A DNA stretch of 64,000 bases, taken from the NCBI GenBank assembly GCA_021201135.1, contig JAJQGT010000008.1:141564-205563 (forward strand), given 5' to 3'. Below are positions 1 through 7,361 of the stretch, in pieces. Below the pieces are notes generated by a model. The model did no database searches and was not told the origin of the DNA. It was given only the letters and a program-made list of their open reading frames with translations. The position numbers and the translations under genes were made by a program. This DNA is from Oscillospiraceae bacterium (GTDB taxonomy: Bacteria > Bacillota > Clostridia > Oscillospirales > Ruminococcaceae). The first letter of the stretch is position 1. Each line of letters begins with the position of its first letter.

Positions 1-173
1 AAGGAGTCAACCTCAGACCTGTCCGTCGGAATAGTAATAACCTTGACCGCCGCCTTGCTCTGCACACCGTGATCGGTTCTGACAGCCTCATAAACTGTTC
101 CGAACGACCCGCGTCCGATTTCCTTTGTTACTGTCCATTCAGACCATACATTCTGCAAAATATCTCTTTCCAT
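1..173 (-). CDS. Ser/Thr protein kinase, N-terminal part (cut by window edge)
   Basis: Only the first 57 codons are visible; the rest lies beyond base 1. The reading contains a glycine-rich ATP loop (IGRGSFGTVYEA) and the beginning of the strand with the ATP-binding lysine (AAVKVI), which identifies a Hanks-type kinase. The ATG at 171-173 follows a GGAAAGG ribosome site about ten bases upstream. It starts 48 bases after the stop of the neighbouring Sel1 kinase on the same strand, so both probably belong to the operon led by the PP2C phosphatase at 1868-2704. Its opening residues are alignable with that neighbour, suggesting tandem duplication. Unlike the neighbour, its glycine loop is intact. 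Substrate and C-terminal domains cannot be seen. Confidence 0.85.
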   Translation of the reverse strand, partial: MERDILQNVWSEWTVTKEIGRGSFGTVYEAVRTDHGVQSKAAVKVITIPTDRSEVDS

Positions 174-221
174 ATAGTTAATCAGCCTTTCCACAATTAT
201 ATTTGAAGGTAGTTATCGTTT

Positions 222-1871
222 TCAGAACCCCATCTTTTCCAATTCCTCAAGCTTGCTCTTTGCATACTGATTCCCATTCTGTGCCGCAAGGCGGAACCAT
301 CTGGCGGATTCGGCGGGATTCTTCTCCACGCCGTGACCGTTATAATAGCAGATTCCGAGAGCGTTCTGCGCCTTGGAATAACCTTTGTCGGCGGCACGTT
401 TTGCCCAAGCTATGGCATTCTCATAGTCCTTTTTAACGCCGATGCCGTTATAGTAGCACTCACCTATAGAGTATTCTGCGGGTGCATAACCGCTTTCTGC
501 GGCTTTTGCAAACCAGCGGATAGCTTCGGCACAATCCTGCTCCACGCCCTGACCGTAGTAATAGCACACGCCGACAGAATACTGTGCTGCAGGAAGTCCC
601 GAAAGTGCGGCTTCCTTGAACCAAGCCACGGCATCGGAATAATCAACCGGCACGCCGTACCCACGGTAATAGCATCTGCCGAGATAATATTTTGCTTCGT
701 CAACGCCGCTTACTGCCGCCGTTCGCAGCCACTTCAAAGCTTCACGGTAATTCTGCTCTTCATAAAGGCTCTTGCCACGGATGTATTGGTCATATGGAGA
801 AATTGTCGGAGCCCCGGCAGGCACATTCTTTACTCCAAAAGCATATCCGTCGGGATTAGTTACCCCCGTTGATGCGTTTGGTCTCCTCACCGACATCGTT
901 TCATCGGCAGTATGAGTCGGCTGAACAGGCTGTTCATTAACATAGCGTGCCGGAACAGCATTTTTCTGATATTCTACTCCCTCAACAGCGGAAAGTGCAT
1001 TTCTGAATTCCGTGACAGATAAATAGCGTTCCGCAGGGTTGTAAGCACAAGCTTTCAATACTATCTCTGCTACTTTCTCGGAAGCTTCCGCAGGCGAAGG
1101 TAATTTTTCGCCCATCAATCTGCGGTTTATGGCATTCTGCCTTTCCTTCGGGCTGATAATCTGCTTGTTCACGTCAAGTAACGGGAATCTGTTGCCGTTT
1201 AGTAGTTTGTAAAGAACTATTCCAAGGGAATATATATCTGCTCTGCAATCCGCGTTGTTTCCCATCAACACCTCCGGAGCTGTATAACTCATGGAGTCTT
1301 TCTGCGGCAAATCGCCGATGCGGTTCCTGAGAATGCGGGAAATACCGAAATCTCCGAGCTTGAAGTTACCGTTGCCATCTGCAAATATGTTTTCAGGTCT
1401 GATGTCGCCGTGTGTTGAACCACTGACCTGACCGTAAGAATTCAGGGCATTGCACATATCTATGCCGAGCTTGATTACTTCGGACTGTGTCAGCTTATGC
1501 GTACACATATACGAGCTGAGTGAAGTCAGGAGCTCCGTTCTGACAACCACAGTCCAACCGAAAGCATCCTCTTTTTCGATTACTCTGAAATCATCCATAC
1601 GGACTATATTCGAGCTGCTTTGTAGCTTTCCTGCAAGCGAAAGCTCCGAAGAAAGTTCGTTTACCACTTTTGCAAGTCTTTCTCTTACTTTTTCGTCATT
1701 AACGTCAACCGTAAGCATTCCGTCTTCATCACGAGCCGGAATCTCGATTACTTTTACTGCGGATTTCGCAGATGTACTGTCCGCAACCTCATAAACCGTT
1801 GCAAACGATTCCTGACCAATCACACCTGTTACAGTCAGACCGTCCCAAACACCAAATAATCTATCGCTCAT
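222..1871 (-). CDS. Ser/Thr kinase with C-terminal Sel1 repeats
   Basis: A 549-residue cytosolic protein. Residues about 10-300 form a Hanks-type kinase: AVKVI lysine near residue 40, HGDIRPENI catalytic loop, DFG metal motif and an SYTAPE activation end. About residues 360-549 carry five Sel1-type repeats of roughly 36 residues (YYLGRCYYRGYGV pattern), a superhelical protein-binding fold. Two oddities are visible: the glycine loop reads GQESFATV, lacking the second and third glycines, and the HRD arginine is glycine, so activity may be low or unusually regulated. No membrane segment is seen, so it differs from the membrane sensor kinases of the T7SS island. The ATG overlaps the stop of the upstream PP2C gene (ATGA), implying translational coupling of kinase and phosphatase. 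The function of the Sel1 part is inferred to be target binding. Confidence 0.9.
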   Translation of the reverse strand: MSDRLFGVWDGLTVTGVIGQESFATVYEVADSTSAKSAVKVIEIPARDEDGMLTVDVNDEKVRERLAKVVNELSSELSLAGKLQSSSNIVRMDDFRVIEKEDAFGWTVVVRTELLTSLSSYMCTHKLTQSEVIKLGIDMCNALNSYGQVSGSTHGDIRPENIFADGNGNFKLGDFGISRILRNRIGDLPQKDSMSYTAPEVLMGNNADCRADIYSLGIVLYKLLNGNRFPLLDVNKQIISPKERQNAINRRLMGEKLPSPAEASEKVAEIVLKACAYNPAERYLSVTEFRNALSAVEGVEYQKNAVPARYVNEQPVQPTHTADETMSVRRPNASTGVTNPDGYAFGVKNVPAGAPTISPYDQYIRGKSLYEEQNYREALKWLRTAAVSGVDEAKYYLGRCYYRGYGVPVDYSDAVAWFKEAALSGLPAAQYSVGVCYYYGQGVEQDCAEAIRWFAKAAESGYAPAEYSIGECYYNGIGVKKDYENAIAWAKRAADKGYSKAQNALGICYYNGHGVEKNPAESARWFRLAAQNGNQYAKSKLEELEKMGF

Positions 1872-2704
1872 AATTCATCTGTTCCTTCCGGTATAATTAT
1901 TTCCTCCGTTATGGAGTCATCTATAGACGGTTTTGCATCCGTTTTCCGCTTCCAGAATGGCACTTTTTTCTTCTTCAGTTTTAAGATAATTATCGTGATA
2001 TTATCTTTTCCGCCGTTCTCAAGTGCTTTACCGAGAAGCATACCCATCGCTTGCTCCGGCTTGTTCTTTTTTAAGATAGTCCCTATTTCACCGTTACCGA
2101 CCATATCAGTAAGCCCATCGGAGCATATGAGATATGTGTCGCCATCATTATATCTTCCCTTGACTACATATGGATCTATTATCAGCTCGGTTGCCGGAAT
2201 TCCGAGGTCCTGTGACAAAAGAGGCTTTGCACCGTAGGCAACCGTTACAACATGATCGTAAGAAATCTGCTCCAGAGCTCCGTCGGAAAAGCTGAAGATC
2301 TTGGTGTCGCCGATATTGCAAAGATATATTTCCTCCGGCGCAAACAAGAGCATTGCCGCAGTCGTTCCCATCGTCCCGACTTCATTGTCTTCCGAATATC
2401 TGCATATCCTGTCATTGGCGGCAAAGCAAAAGTCCCGAAGACGTTGCCGGATGTCTCCTTGCCAATCAAACTGTGATGCCGTTTCTGTGGCGATATATGC
2501 CGCAACCTCACCGCAGGCTTCTCCGCCCAAGCCGTCAAACACGCCGAAAAGCCTTGGCTCGTCGTTATCCGTCTCGCCAATTATCGGCTCGACAACCGCA
2601 TTGCTCATCGGCTTGTATATATCGTTGCATATGAAATTATCCTGATTGTTTGGTCTGCAGTTGCCTTGATGGCTGACACAGAAATATTGAATTTCATATC
2701 TCAT
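1868..2704 (-). CDS. PP2C-family Ser/Thr phosphatase
   Basis: A metal-dependent PPM/PP2C phosphatase of 278 residues. Visible motifs are NQDNF near the N-terminus, DGLGGEACGE, GTMGTTAAMLL, GDTKIFSF, SDGLTDMV and GGKDNITIIIL, which together supply the aspartates of the two-metal centre. The ending is lysine-rich then acidic and has no membrane segment. I place the start at the ATG ending at 2704 because a GGAGG lies seven bases upstream (2712-2716); the more upstream in-frame TTG and ATG codons overlap or abut that ribosome site. It is the first gene of an operon with at least two kinases, and it probably reverses their autophosphorylation, as PrpC does for PrkC in Bacillus. Two promoters serve it, one before and one after an intrinsic terminator in its leader. 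Confidence 0.92.
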   Translation of the reverse strand: MRYEIQYFCVSHQGNCRPNNQDNFICNDIYKPMSNAVVEPIIGETDNDEPRLFGVFDGLGGEACGEVAAYIATETASQFDWQGDIRQRLRDFCFAANDRICRYSEDNEVGTMGTTAAMLLFAPEEIYLCNIGDTKIFSFSDGALEQISYDHVVTVAYGAKPLLSQDLGIPATELIIDPYVVKGRYNDGDTYLICSDGLTDMVGNGEIGTILKKNKPEQAMGMLLGKALENGGKDNITIIILKLKKKKVPFWKRKTDAKPSIDDSITEEIIIPEGTDEL

Positions 2705-2743
2705 GGACATTCCTCCGTTCAAGAAAACATTCTCTCACCAATT

Positions 2744-2786
2744 ATTTTACAACCGCAAACCTTGGTTCTGTGAAAACGATTTGTCG
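2744..2786 (-). promoter_or_regulatory. Promoter D of a shared four-promoter set, downstream of the leader terminator
   Basis: On the minus strand TCACAG (2768-2773), 14 bases, GTTG, then TAAAAT (2744-2749). The same TCACAG-N14-4 nt-TAxxxT layout occurs at 4250, 7293 and 7887. It would start a transcript near 2737, giving a short leader of about 30 bases to the PP2C start and bypassing the terminator at 2794-2829. This is the least well conserved of the four copies. Confidence 0.45.
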
Positions 2787-2793
2787 CTTTTTC

Positions 2794-2829
2794 CAATAAA
2801 AATAAAAGTCCTTCTCTGCCGAGAAGGAC
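2794..2829 (-). terminator. Intrinsic terminator inside the PP2C operon leader
   Basis: On the minus strand a perfect 9-bp stem (GTCCTTCTC/GAGAAGGAC, loop GGCA) is followed by TTTTATTTTTATT. It lies after promoter 2948-2976 and before the PP2C start, so it can act as an attenuator rather than an operon end. Confidence 0.75.
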
Positions 2830-2839
2830 CATTACCAAT

Positions 2840-2941
2840 ATAAAAATCCCCCGTATCACTTGTGTAGTGGTCAGAGGATTGATGATGTGTGCGCGCTAAA
2901 TTATGTTCCCCCAAATATAATACAAAGCGACATCTATCGAC
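2840..2941 (-). ncRNA. Structured 5' leader of the PP2C/kinase operon
   Basis: Transcript from the promoter at 2948-2976 carries a GGGGG run, then a hairpin at 2846-2879 (outer stem AUCCUC/GGGGGAU, internal loop with UGAC and AUAC, inner stem CACU/AGUG), an AU-rich linker and the terminator at 2794-2829. The leader of the T7SS operon at 32,672-32,830 has the same order and similar core letters (CCTCYGAC ... GTG-x-TACGGRGG). I cannot match it to a known riboswitch class. Confidence 0.5.
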
Positions 2942-2947
2942 AATTTG

Positions 2948-2976
2948 ATTATATCATTATCTTCAGAAAATTGCAA
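2948..2976 (-). promoter_or_regulatory. Sigma-A type promoter for the PP2C/kinase leader
   Basis: TTGCAA (2971-2976), exactly 17 bases, TATAAT (2948-2953) on the minus strand. Transcription would begin near 2941, about 235 bases before the PP2C start codon. Confidence 0.75.
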
Positions 2977-3024
2977 TACTTTTTCTACATATTGTGATGA
3001 TTTTATGTAATCATTATAAGCTGA

Positions 3025-3048
3025 AATCCCCAACCGAGGTTGGGGATT
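3025..3048. terminator. Strong hairpin after the secreted protease gene
   Basis: A near-perfect palindrome (AATCCCCAACC-GA-GGTTGGGGATT) lies about 70 bases after the stop of the gene at 3115. On the minus strand only a short TTT follows, so it is a weak intrinsic terminator or an RNA 3' end stabiliser. Confidence 0.4.
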
Positions 3049-3114
3049 CCGGCAATCTTCCACATTCAGAGCGTCTTCGCCCGAAATGATACTGGCAATT
3101 AAATTATCTGAGTG

Positions 3115-4191
3115 TTACTTGCTGAAGAGAACGGCGCCTTCATAAGTATATCCGGAATATGCACTGCAGAAGTTGCTTATGGATTTGCAGTTAGTAGCGG
3201 ATCCGAACGATTCGGTATAGTATACATTGCCGTTTACAACGCCATATACAAGTATCACATGACCGTATGAATTCCCTTGATATCCCTTCTGGAAGCCCAA
3301 CATGAGGTACTGCCCGTTTGTACAAGACACCTTTCCGTTCAAGCTATTCAACAATGAGCTCATACTCTTTGAGGAACTTGAGTATGCGGTTTTGCTATAT
3401 CCGCCACTTGTCTTTGTCGATGTGTTCTTGTATGAATCATAGAAGTCGCAACCGTTATGTCCTTCATAACCGGAAGTAATGCCCAACACCTTCATCTGCC
3501 AAGACACGCATGCACCGCAATAGCCGTAGAATGATGTCTTTCCTTTTCCTGCGGAAGAGTTCTTGAATGAACTCAAAGCAGAGCTATAAGTATTTTTCAT
3601 TGTTGTAGTTATTTTTGAGGTATCAATGGTACTGCTGGAGCTCTTAACAGTCTTCTGAAGTGATAGCGTCCACACCTGGTTCTTATTGGATGAGCTATAC
3701 TTCTGAATGCAGATGTTGGAGCCGTTGGAGGAACCGGAGGCAGTCAGGACATAGTTTGTGTTGTTTGCCGACTGGATGATGTAACCACCGGAGACAGCTT
3801 TCAAAATCCATGCCTGAGTCGAATGTCCGGTCTTTGTCCATGTGCAGACGTTGAGATTGTTCGATGCACTCGAGCCATAGATGTTCACAGCTCTTGCAGT
3901 AGAACACTCAGGAACGATGACATAGCCCTTGTTGGTTGAATCGTAGTAAAGTGCAAAGTTCTGACCGGATGTACCGTCCTTTTGCCAGAGTGTGATGTTA
4001 GTGTTGTTTGCGGAACTGTTGCCTTTGACATTAAGATATTTGCCGGTACCTACATTCTTGAGAACGTAGTAATAGATTGTGCTGGACGAGCTTGTGTTAA
4101 ACGAGCTTGCCGCAAATACCGTTGTCGGAAGCATTCCGATGCACAATACCAATGTGAGAATGACTGCTAATAATCTTTTTCCTGTTTTCAT
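3115..4191 (-). CDS. Secreted protein: ricin-type lectin domain plus C-terminal cysteine-peptidase-like domain
   Basis: A 358-residue exported protein. The start at 4191 follows AAAGGTG and gives a clean signal peptide (KTGKRLL, a hydrophobic core, then TTVFA before a Ser-rich mature end). Residues about 35-185 form a beta-trefoil lectin of ricin B type (repeated W/QNFAL, YVIVPEC, QAWILK and QVWTLSL strands), expected to bind carbohydrate. The C-terminal 150 residues hold a possible papain/C39/CHAP-like catalytic pair: a cysteine in GYCGACVSW and a histidine in YGHVILVYG, followed by TESFG. It could cut peptide or cell-wall amide bonds; the substrate is not known. It has its own promoter of the shared TCACAG type and is not obviously in the kinase operon, although it reads toward it. 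Confidence 0.8.
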   Translation of the reverse strand: MKTGKRLLAVILTLVLCIGMLPTTVFAASSFNTSSSSTIYYYVLKNVGTGKYLNVKGNSSANNTNITLWQKDGTSGQNFALYYDSTNKGYVIVPECSTARAVNIYGSSASNNLNVCTWTKTGHSTQAWILKAVSGGYIIQSANNTNYVLTASGSSNGSNICIQKYSSSNKNQVWTLSLQKTVKSSSSTIDTSKITTTMKNTYSSALSSFKNSSAGKGKTSFYGYCGACVSWQMKVLGITSGYEGHNGCDFYDSYKNTSTKTSGGYSKTAYSSSSKSMSSLLNSLNGKVSCTNGQYLMLGFQKGYQGNSYGHVILVYGVVNGNVYYTESFGSATNCKSISNFCSAYSGYTYEGAVLFSK

Positions 4192-4249
4192 GATTATCAC
4201 CTTTCGTGTAATGTATTTTTTGAGGTCGCGTTTCTTAACCTCTATGCGT

Positions 4250-4291
4250 ATCATAACACTGGCATTCTGGATTCTGTGATTCGAATTTTAC
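4250..4291 (-). promoter_or_regulatory. Promoter A of the shared four-promoter set
   Basis: Minus strand: AAAATTCGAA then TCACAG (4274-4279), 14 bases, GTGT, TATGAT (4250-4255). The upstream word AAAATTCGAATCACAG is identical to that of promoter B at 7887-7927. It drives the secreted lectin-protease. Confidence 0.6.
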
Positions 4292-4308
4292 GGGACTTCT
4301 TCCGTAGC

Positions 4309-4348
4309 AAAAAAAGCTCCTCAAGCAATTTCCGCTTAAGGAGCTTGC
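4309..4348 (-). terminator. Intrinsic terminator of the zinc-ribbon membrane protein gene
   Basis: Minus strand: AAGCTCC and a longer imperfect stem pair with GGAGCTT, followed immediately by a run of seven T. It lies 20 bases after the stop codon at 4367. Confidence 0.85.
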
Positions 4349-4366
4349 AATCTATTCTGTTTGAAT

Positions 4367-4828
4367 TTACTTGAGCTTATGTCCGCAGGTCTGACAATAT
4401 GTATTCTTCACAGAATTGATTTCACCGCAACATGTGCAAATGACTTCATTCGGATTTCCGGCAAATACAACAGACATAGGAGTCGGAGTCGTCTCTACAT
4501 GATCAGTCTTCGGCTGTGAAGATGCGGCTTTTTCATCCTTTGTCAGCTTTGCCATCATCTGTTCAATGCTTTCAAGATATGTGCCATTCTCGGCAGTATA
4601 CTCTATCAACTCTCCATATCCGTAAATCAGCTTGTAAATCACCCAAGAAATCAGTATGCCGACAATCAGAACGCCGAACAAAGCACCTCCTGCCGTATTC
4701 TCGCCAATCCAACTCAGTGCTTTGTATGTATTTGCACTAATGACGATTGACACTATTATCCCCGCAATAAGCACAACGATTGCTATAACCTTAATCGCAC
4801 CACCGGAATTTTCTTTGATATTTTTCAT
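4367..4828 (-). CDS. Two-helix membrane protein with C-terminal zinc ribbon
   Basis: A 153-residue protein. Residues about 12-33 and 47-68 are hydrophobic helices (IKVIAIVVLIAGIIVSIVI; ALFGVLIVGILISWVIY). A charged linker contains a short helix (EQMMAKLTK) and a Thr/Pro stretch. The end is a zinc ribbon with two CxxC pairs (ICTCCG and YCQTCG), facing the cytosol if the helices form a hairpin. The same style of treble-clef or ribbon is at the N-terminus of the kinases and FHA proteins in the neighbouring island. The gene is monocistronic, with its own promoter and terminator. Function is not recognised; a scaffold or sensor role is a guess. Confidence 0.7.
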   Translation of the reverse strand: MKNIKENSGGAIKVIAIVVLIAGIIVSIVISANTYKALSWIGENTAGGALFGVLIVGILISWVIYKLIYGYGELIEYTAENGTYLESIEQMMAKLTKDEKAASSQPKTDHVETTPTPMSVVFAGNPNEVICTCCGEINSVKNTYCQTCGHKLK

Positions 4829-4886
4829 TTAGTATCATCCCTTCAAATTTTATAGAAATTGATTTTTCTCAATCAATCTGTGATGT

Positions 4887-4916
4887 ATAATAACATACCA
4901 ACCTTCTGCAAGTCAA
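4887..4916 (-). promoter_or_regulatory. Promoter of the zinc-ribbon membrane protein gene
   Basis: Minus strand TTGACT (4911-4916), 18 bases, TATTAT (4887-4892), about 60 bases upstream of the start codon. Confidence 0.6.
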
Positions 4917-4919
4917 GAT

Positions 4920-6098
4920 TTATCTTGAAAATATAACCTGTTCGCTGTCAAACATTTTGGTCAAGACTACTACGCAAAGGATTGTCAGTACTCCGTTTAC
5001 GGCAACAGTTACAGCAACTCCTCCAACAAAGGTTTCACATGAGAAGATTCCAACCATACACTGAACGCTGTTATAAAGAGGTACCAGATAGGTTGTCAGC
5101 ACTTGCGAAGCTGTGTTTTCAATCATTCCGGAAAGACCTAACACCATTACAATCATCATGACGGGAGTTGTAAGTGACTGAGCCTCTTTTGTGGTCTTTG
5201 CAAATGCGGAAATCAGCGAAACTATCGCCACAAGAAGCAGAACCGTCGAAATCATCACAACGGCAAGCATCAGATAGTCCAAAATGCCGTATATTGACAC
5301 GGATATATCATCATACACTTCGCTCATCATTTTTGGCAATGACAAAACTGTTCCGAGAGTGCTTGAGGCGGCTGAAATCATTGCTATGACCGCAAGCGCA
5401 AGTATCTTTCCAACAGCTATATCACTGCGCTTGATTGGAGTTACAAGCATTGTCGCAATGGTTCCTCTTTCCTTTTCTCCCGCTATTGATTCGGGTACAA
5501 CCGCCGAGCATCCAGAATAAAGCATTGTCATGAGAAGAAGCGGAAGCATCGCCGCAAACAGCATCGCCACGGTGTCAGCTTCGGTAGCCATATCGTATGT
5601 ATCATCACTATTGTTAATATCGAACACATTCGCAATCTGTGATTCATAAGCATCCAGAAGTGCCGTCACAGTCATATATGCAGACTGAGATTCGGTGGAA
5701 GCCGAGTTATAGTAGATTTCGATATTTGGAGCTGTGAAATCGACCGAAGTGAGATAAGCCTTTACAGATGAATCAAAATCGTTGGGGAATACTATCAGCA
5801 AGTCAAGCGACTTGTCTCTGATGTCAGTTTTGCAATTTTCTATTTCATCAGAGTCTACGATTTCGACAGACAGCTCCGCCGATTCACAAAGGCTTCCGAT
5901 TGACTCCGGCAAATTCACAGCCTGAATAGTCGGAACATAGTCCTCATCCACGCCGGTAAGGTCACTGAGGGCTGTTCCCATGAAGCTATACATAACATAA
6001 ATAAGAATTCCGGGTATCAGCACGCTGATTACAAGTCTCCTGTCGGAGAAGAAACGCATTAATTCTTTTTTGAAAATTGTCAGAATTCCGTTTTTCAT
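4920..6098 (-). CDS. ABC-2 type exporter, permease subunit (NatB-like)
   Basis: A 392-residue membrane protein. One helix lies at residues 20-40, a large extracellular domain follows (about 45-180, with YNSASTESQSAYMTVT), and then five or six helices. The SIAGEKERGTIATMLVTPI motif between helices is diagnostic of the ABC-2 permease family with the large ectodomain, as in NatB. It overlaps the ATPase gene by four bases and forms a heteromeric exporter with it. NatAB-type exporters pump sodium or unrelated substrates. Here three tiny ORFs precede the ATPase, so peptide or bacteriocin export or immunity is possible, but nothing in the sequence fixes the substrate. Confidence 0.85.
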   Translation of the reverse strand: MKNGILTIFKKELMRFFSDRRLVISVLIPGILIYVMYSFMGTALSDLTGVDEDYVPTIQAVNLPESIGSLCESAELSVEIVDSDEIENCKTDIRDKSLDLLIVFPNDFDSSVKAYLTSVDFTAPNIEIYYNSASTESQSAYMTVTALLDAYESQIANVFDINNSDDTYDMATEADTVAMLFAAMLPLLLMTMLYSGCSAVVPESIAGEKERGTIATMLVTPIKRSDIAVGKILALAVIAMISAASSTLGTVLSLPKMMSEVYDDISVSIYGILDYLMLAVVMISTVLLLVAIVSLISAFAKTTKEAQSLTTPVMMIVMVLGLSGMIENTASQVLTTYLVPLYNSVQCMVGIFSCETFVGGVAVTVAVNGVLTILCVVVLTKMFDSEQVIFSR

Positions 6099-6871
6099 TT
6101 TTCATTGCCCTTCCCTTCTGCATAAATTTCAAAAAATCTGTCCTCTAAGCTTTTGCCGTTCATAACGTTCTCAAGAGTGTCGCACTTCATCATCCTGCCA
6201 TCAACAATAACTCCGACTCGGTCGCAAATCTTTTCGATAAGGCTGAAAATATGAGACGAAACTATAATACTTTTTCCTTGTTCTTTAAGCTCCAAAATAA
6301 AATCGGTAACGACTTTTGCAGTCAGGACATCGAGACCGTTTGTAGGTTCATCGAAGATAATTATGTCAGGGTCGTGGACGATTGAAATGACCAGAGAAAT
6401 CTTCTGCTTCATGCCGGTGGAAAGATTCGCAACTTTAACCTCAGCGAACTTATCTATCCCGAATTTTTCGAAGAGATACTTTTTCCTCTGCTCACGGACA
6501 TCTTGGGGGACCCGATGCAAATCCGAAAAGAAGTTGAAAAGATAATTCGGCGTGAAAAGCTCTTCAAGCTTAAGCTCACTTGTCAGGAAGCCAATCTCTT
6601 TACGAGCCGCTTCCGGATTTTTCAGTACGCTTGTACCGTTAATGTAAACATCTCCGCTGTCCGGTTTGATGAGAGTTGACAACATGCGAAGCGTAGTTGT
6701 TTTTCCGGCACCGTTCGGACCAAGGAGCCCGAAAATCTCGCCCTTGTATGCTGTGAAGCTCAGATTGTTTACGGCAACCCTGACTCTGGTGTCAGTATGT
6801 TCAAGCCTGCGCTGTTTCGCCGACAGCTTGAATGTTTTCGAGATGTTGTCCGCCTTTAGTATTTCAGTCAT
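6095..6871 (-). CDS. ABC transporter ATP-binding protein (NatA-like)
   Basis: A 258-residue ATPase with Walker A GPNGAGKTT, a signature loop LSTGMKQK, Walker B IIIFDEPTNGLD and the switch histidine in SSHIFS. This is the NatA/CcmA type seen with ABC-2 permeases. The start is at 6871 with AGGAGAAAAG upstream; the stop overlaps the permease start by four bases. An insertion of charged residues before the Walker A (QRRLEHTDTRVRVA) is longer than in average family members. It energises the exporter encoded next. Three small ORFs and a promoter of the shared TCACAG set lie upstream, so the exporter is probably coexpressed with the tiny ORFs and coregulated with the secreted protease. Confidence 0.93.
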   Translation of the reverse strand: MTEILKADNISKTFKLSAKQRRLEHTDTRVRVAVNNLSFTAYKGEIFGLLGPNGAGKTTTLRMLSTLIKPDSGDVYINGTSVLKNPEAARKEIGFLTSELKLEELFTPNYLFNFFSDLHRVPQDVREQRKKYLFEKFGIDKFAEVKVANLSTGMKQKISLVISIVHDPDIIIFDEPTNGLDVLTAKVVTDFILELKEQGKSIIVSSHIFSLIEKICDRVGVIVDGRMMKCDTLENVMNGKSLEDRFFEIYAEGKGNEK

Positions 6872-6890
6872 TATCTTTTCTCCTGTCCTG

Positions 6891-6962
6891 TTATTTACAC
6901 ATATGAGGGAAGCTTTTGACCTCCCTCACACTGTGCATCATGATTTTAAGCACATAACGCAT
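6891..6962 (-). CDS. Possible 23-residue small ORF upstream of the ABC exporter
   Basis: An ATG at 6960-6962 opens 23 codons ending at TAA 6891-6893, 20 bases before the ATPase gene. The peptide is basic and methionine-rich (MRYVLKIMMHSVREVKS then FPHMCK). The ribosome site is poor and overlaps the preceding small ORF's end, and a hairpin (GAGGGA/TCCCTC) falls inside it. It may be only a spacer. I list it because two better small ORFs precede it in tandem. Confidence 0.25.
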   Translation of the reverse strand: MRYVLKIMMHSVREVKSFPHMCK

Positions 6963-6971
6963 TTCTCTTAC

Positions 6972-7043
6972 TCAGCAATAGAGCTTAACAGTTGCGTAAA
7001 GAAGTGCTGTTGAGAAGCAAATCGACCAAACTAAGAATCCCAT
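6972..7043 (-). CDS. 23-residue hydrophobic small protein
   Basis: Start ATG 7041-7043 is preceded by AAAGGAG at good distance; the stop is TGA at 6972-6974. The peptide begins MGFLVWSICFSTALLYATV and ends KLYC, a single potential membrane helix. It resembles the small protein at 7128-7208 in its first residues (M-G/S-FLV, then Cys and Ser at similar places). It lies between the shared promoter C and the ABC exporter genes and is probably cotranscribed with them. It may be a small membrane regulator, a leader peptide or an exported peptide; no family is recognised. Confidence 0.5.
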   Translation of the reverse strand: MGFLVWSICFSTALLYATVKLYC

Positions 7044-7127
7044 AGTTATAACTCCTTTCATTTAGAATCTAATTCTGTAGGCAGGAATGCGTCATTAATC
7101 GGCGCATTCCCTTTCCGTGCGACTGCA

Positions 7128-7208
7128 TTATCTGGAATGCTTACCGCACAAATAAGCCCAAGCAATCATGCCAACTGAATAGCAGCAAGCTCCAACCAAA
7201 AACGACAT
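7128..7208 (-). CDS. 26-residue hydrophobic small protein
   Basis: Start ATG 7206-7208 follows a strong GAGGAGG seven bases upstream; the stop is TAA at 7128-7130. The peptide opens MSFLVGACCYSVGMIAWAYL and ends CGKHSR, one cysteine-rich hydrophobic helix with a short basic tail. It is first in the transcript from promoter C (about 80 bases upstream), then a similar 23-residue ORF, then the ABC exporter. A hairpin at 7082-7110 (GGAATGCG/CGCATTCC) separates the two small genes and may tune their ratio. Function is unknown. Confidence 0.5.
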   Translation of the reverse strand: MSFLVGACCYSVGMIAWAYLCGKHSR

Positions 7209-7292
7209 ATTTACGCCTCCTCTCTGTATAATTTATCTATTGCCTGTCCAAGAGACTTATCTCAGAGATTTATCTCTTCGACCACTGTCTGC

Positions 7293-7335
7293 AGTATAAC
7301 ACCCTCAAATTGTTTTCTGTGAAGTGAATTTTACG
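7293..7335 (-). promoter_or_regulatory. Promoter C of the shared four-promoter set
   Basis: Minus strand: AAAATTCACT then TCACAG (7317-7322), 14 bases, GTGT, TATACT (7293-7298). It precedes the two small hydrophobic ORFs and the ABC exporter. Confidence 0.6.
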
Positions 7336-7361
7336 GTTTCTCGTTTCCTTTTGAAAGCTTT

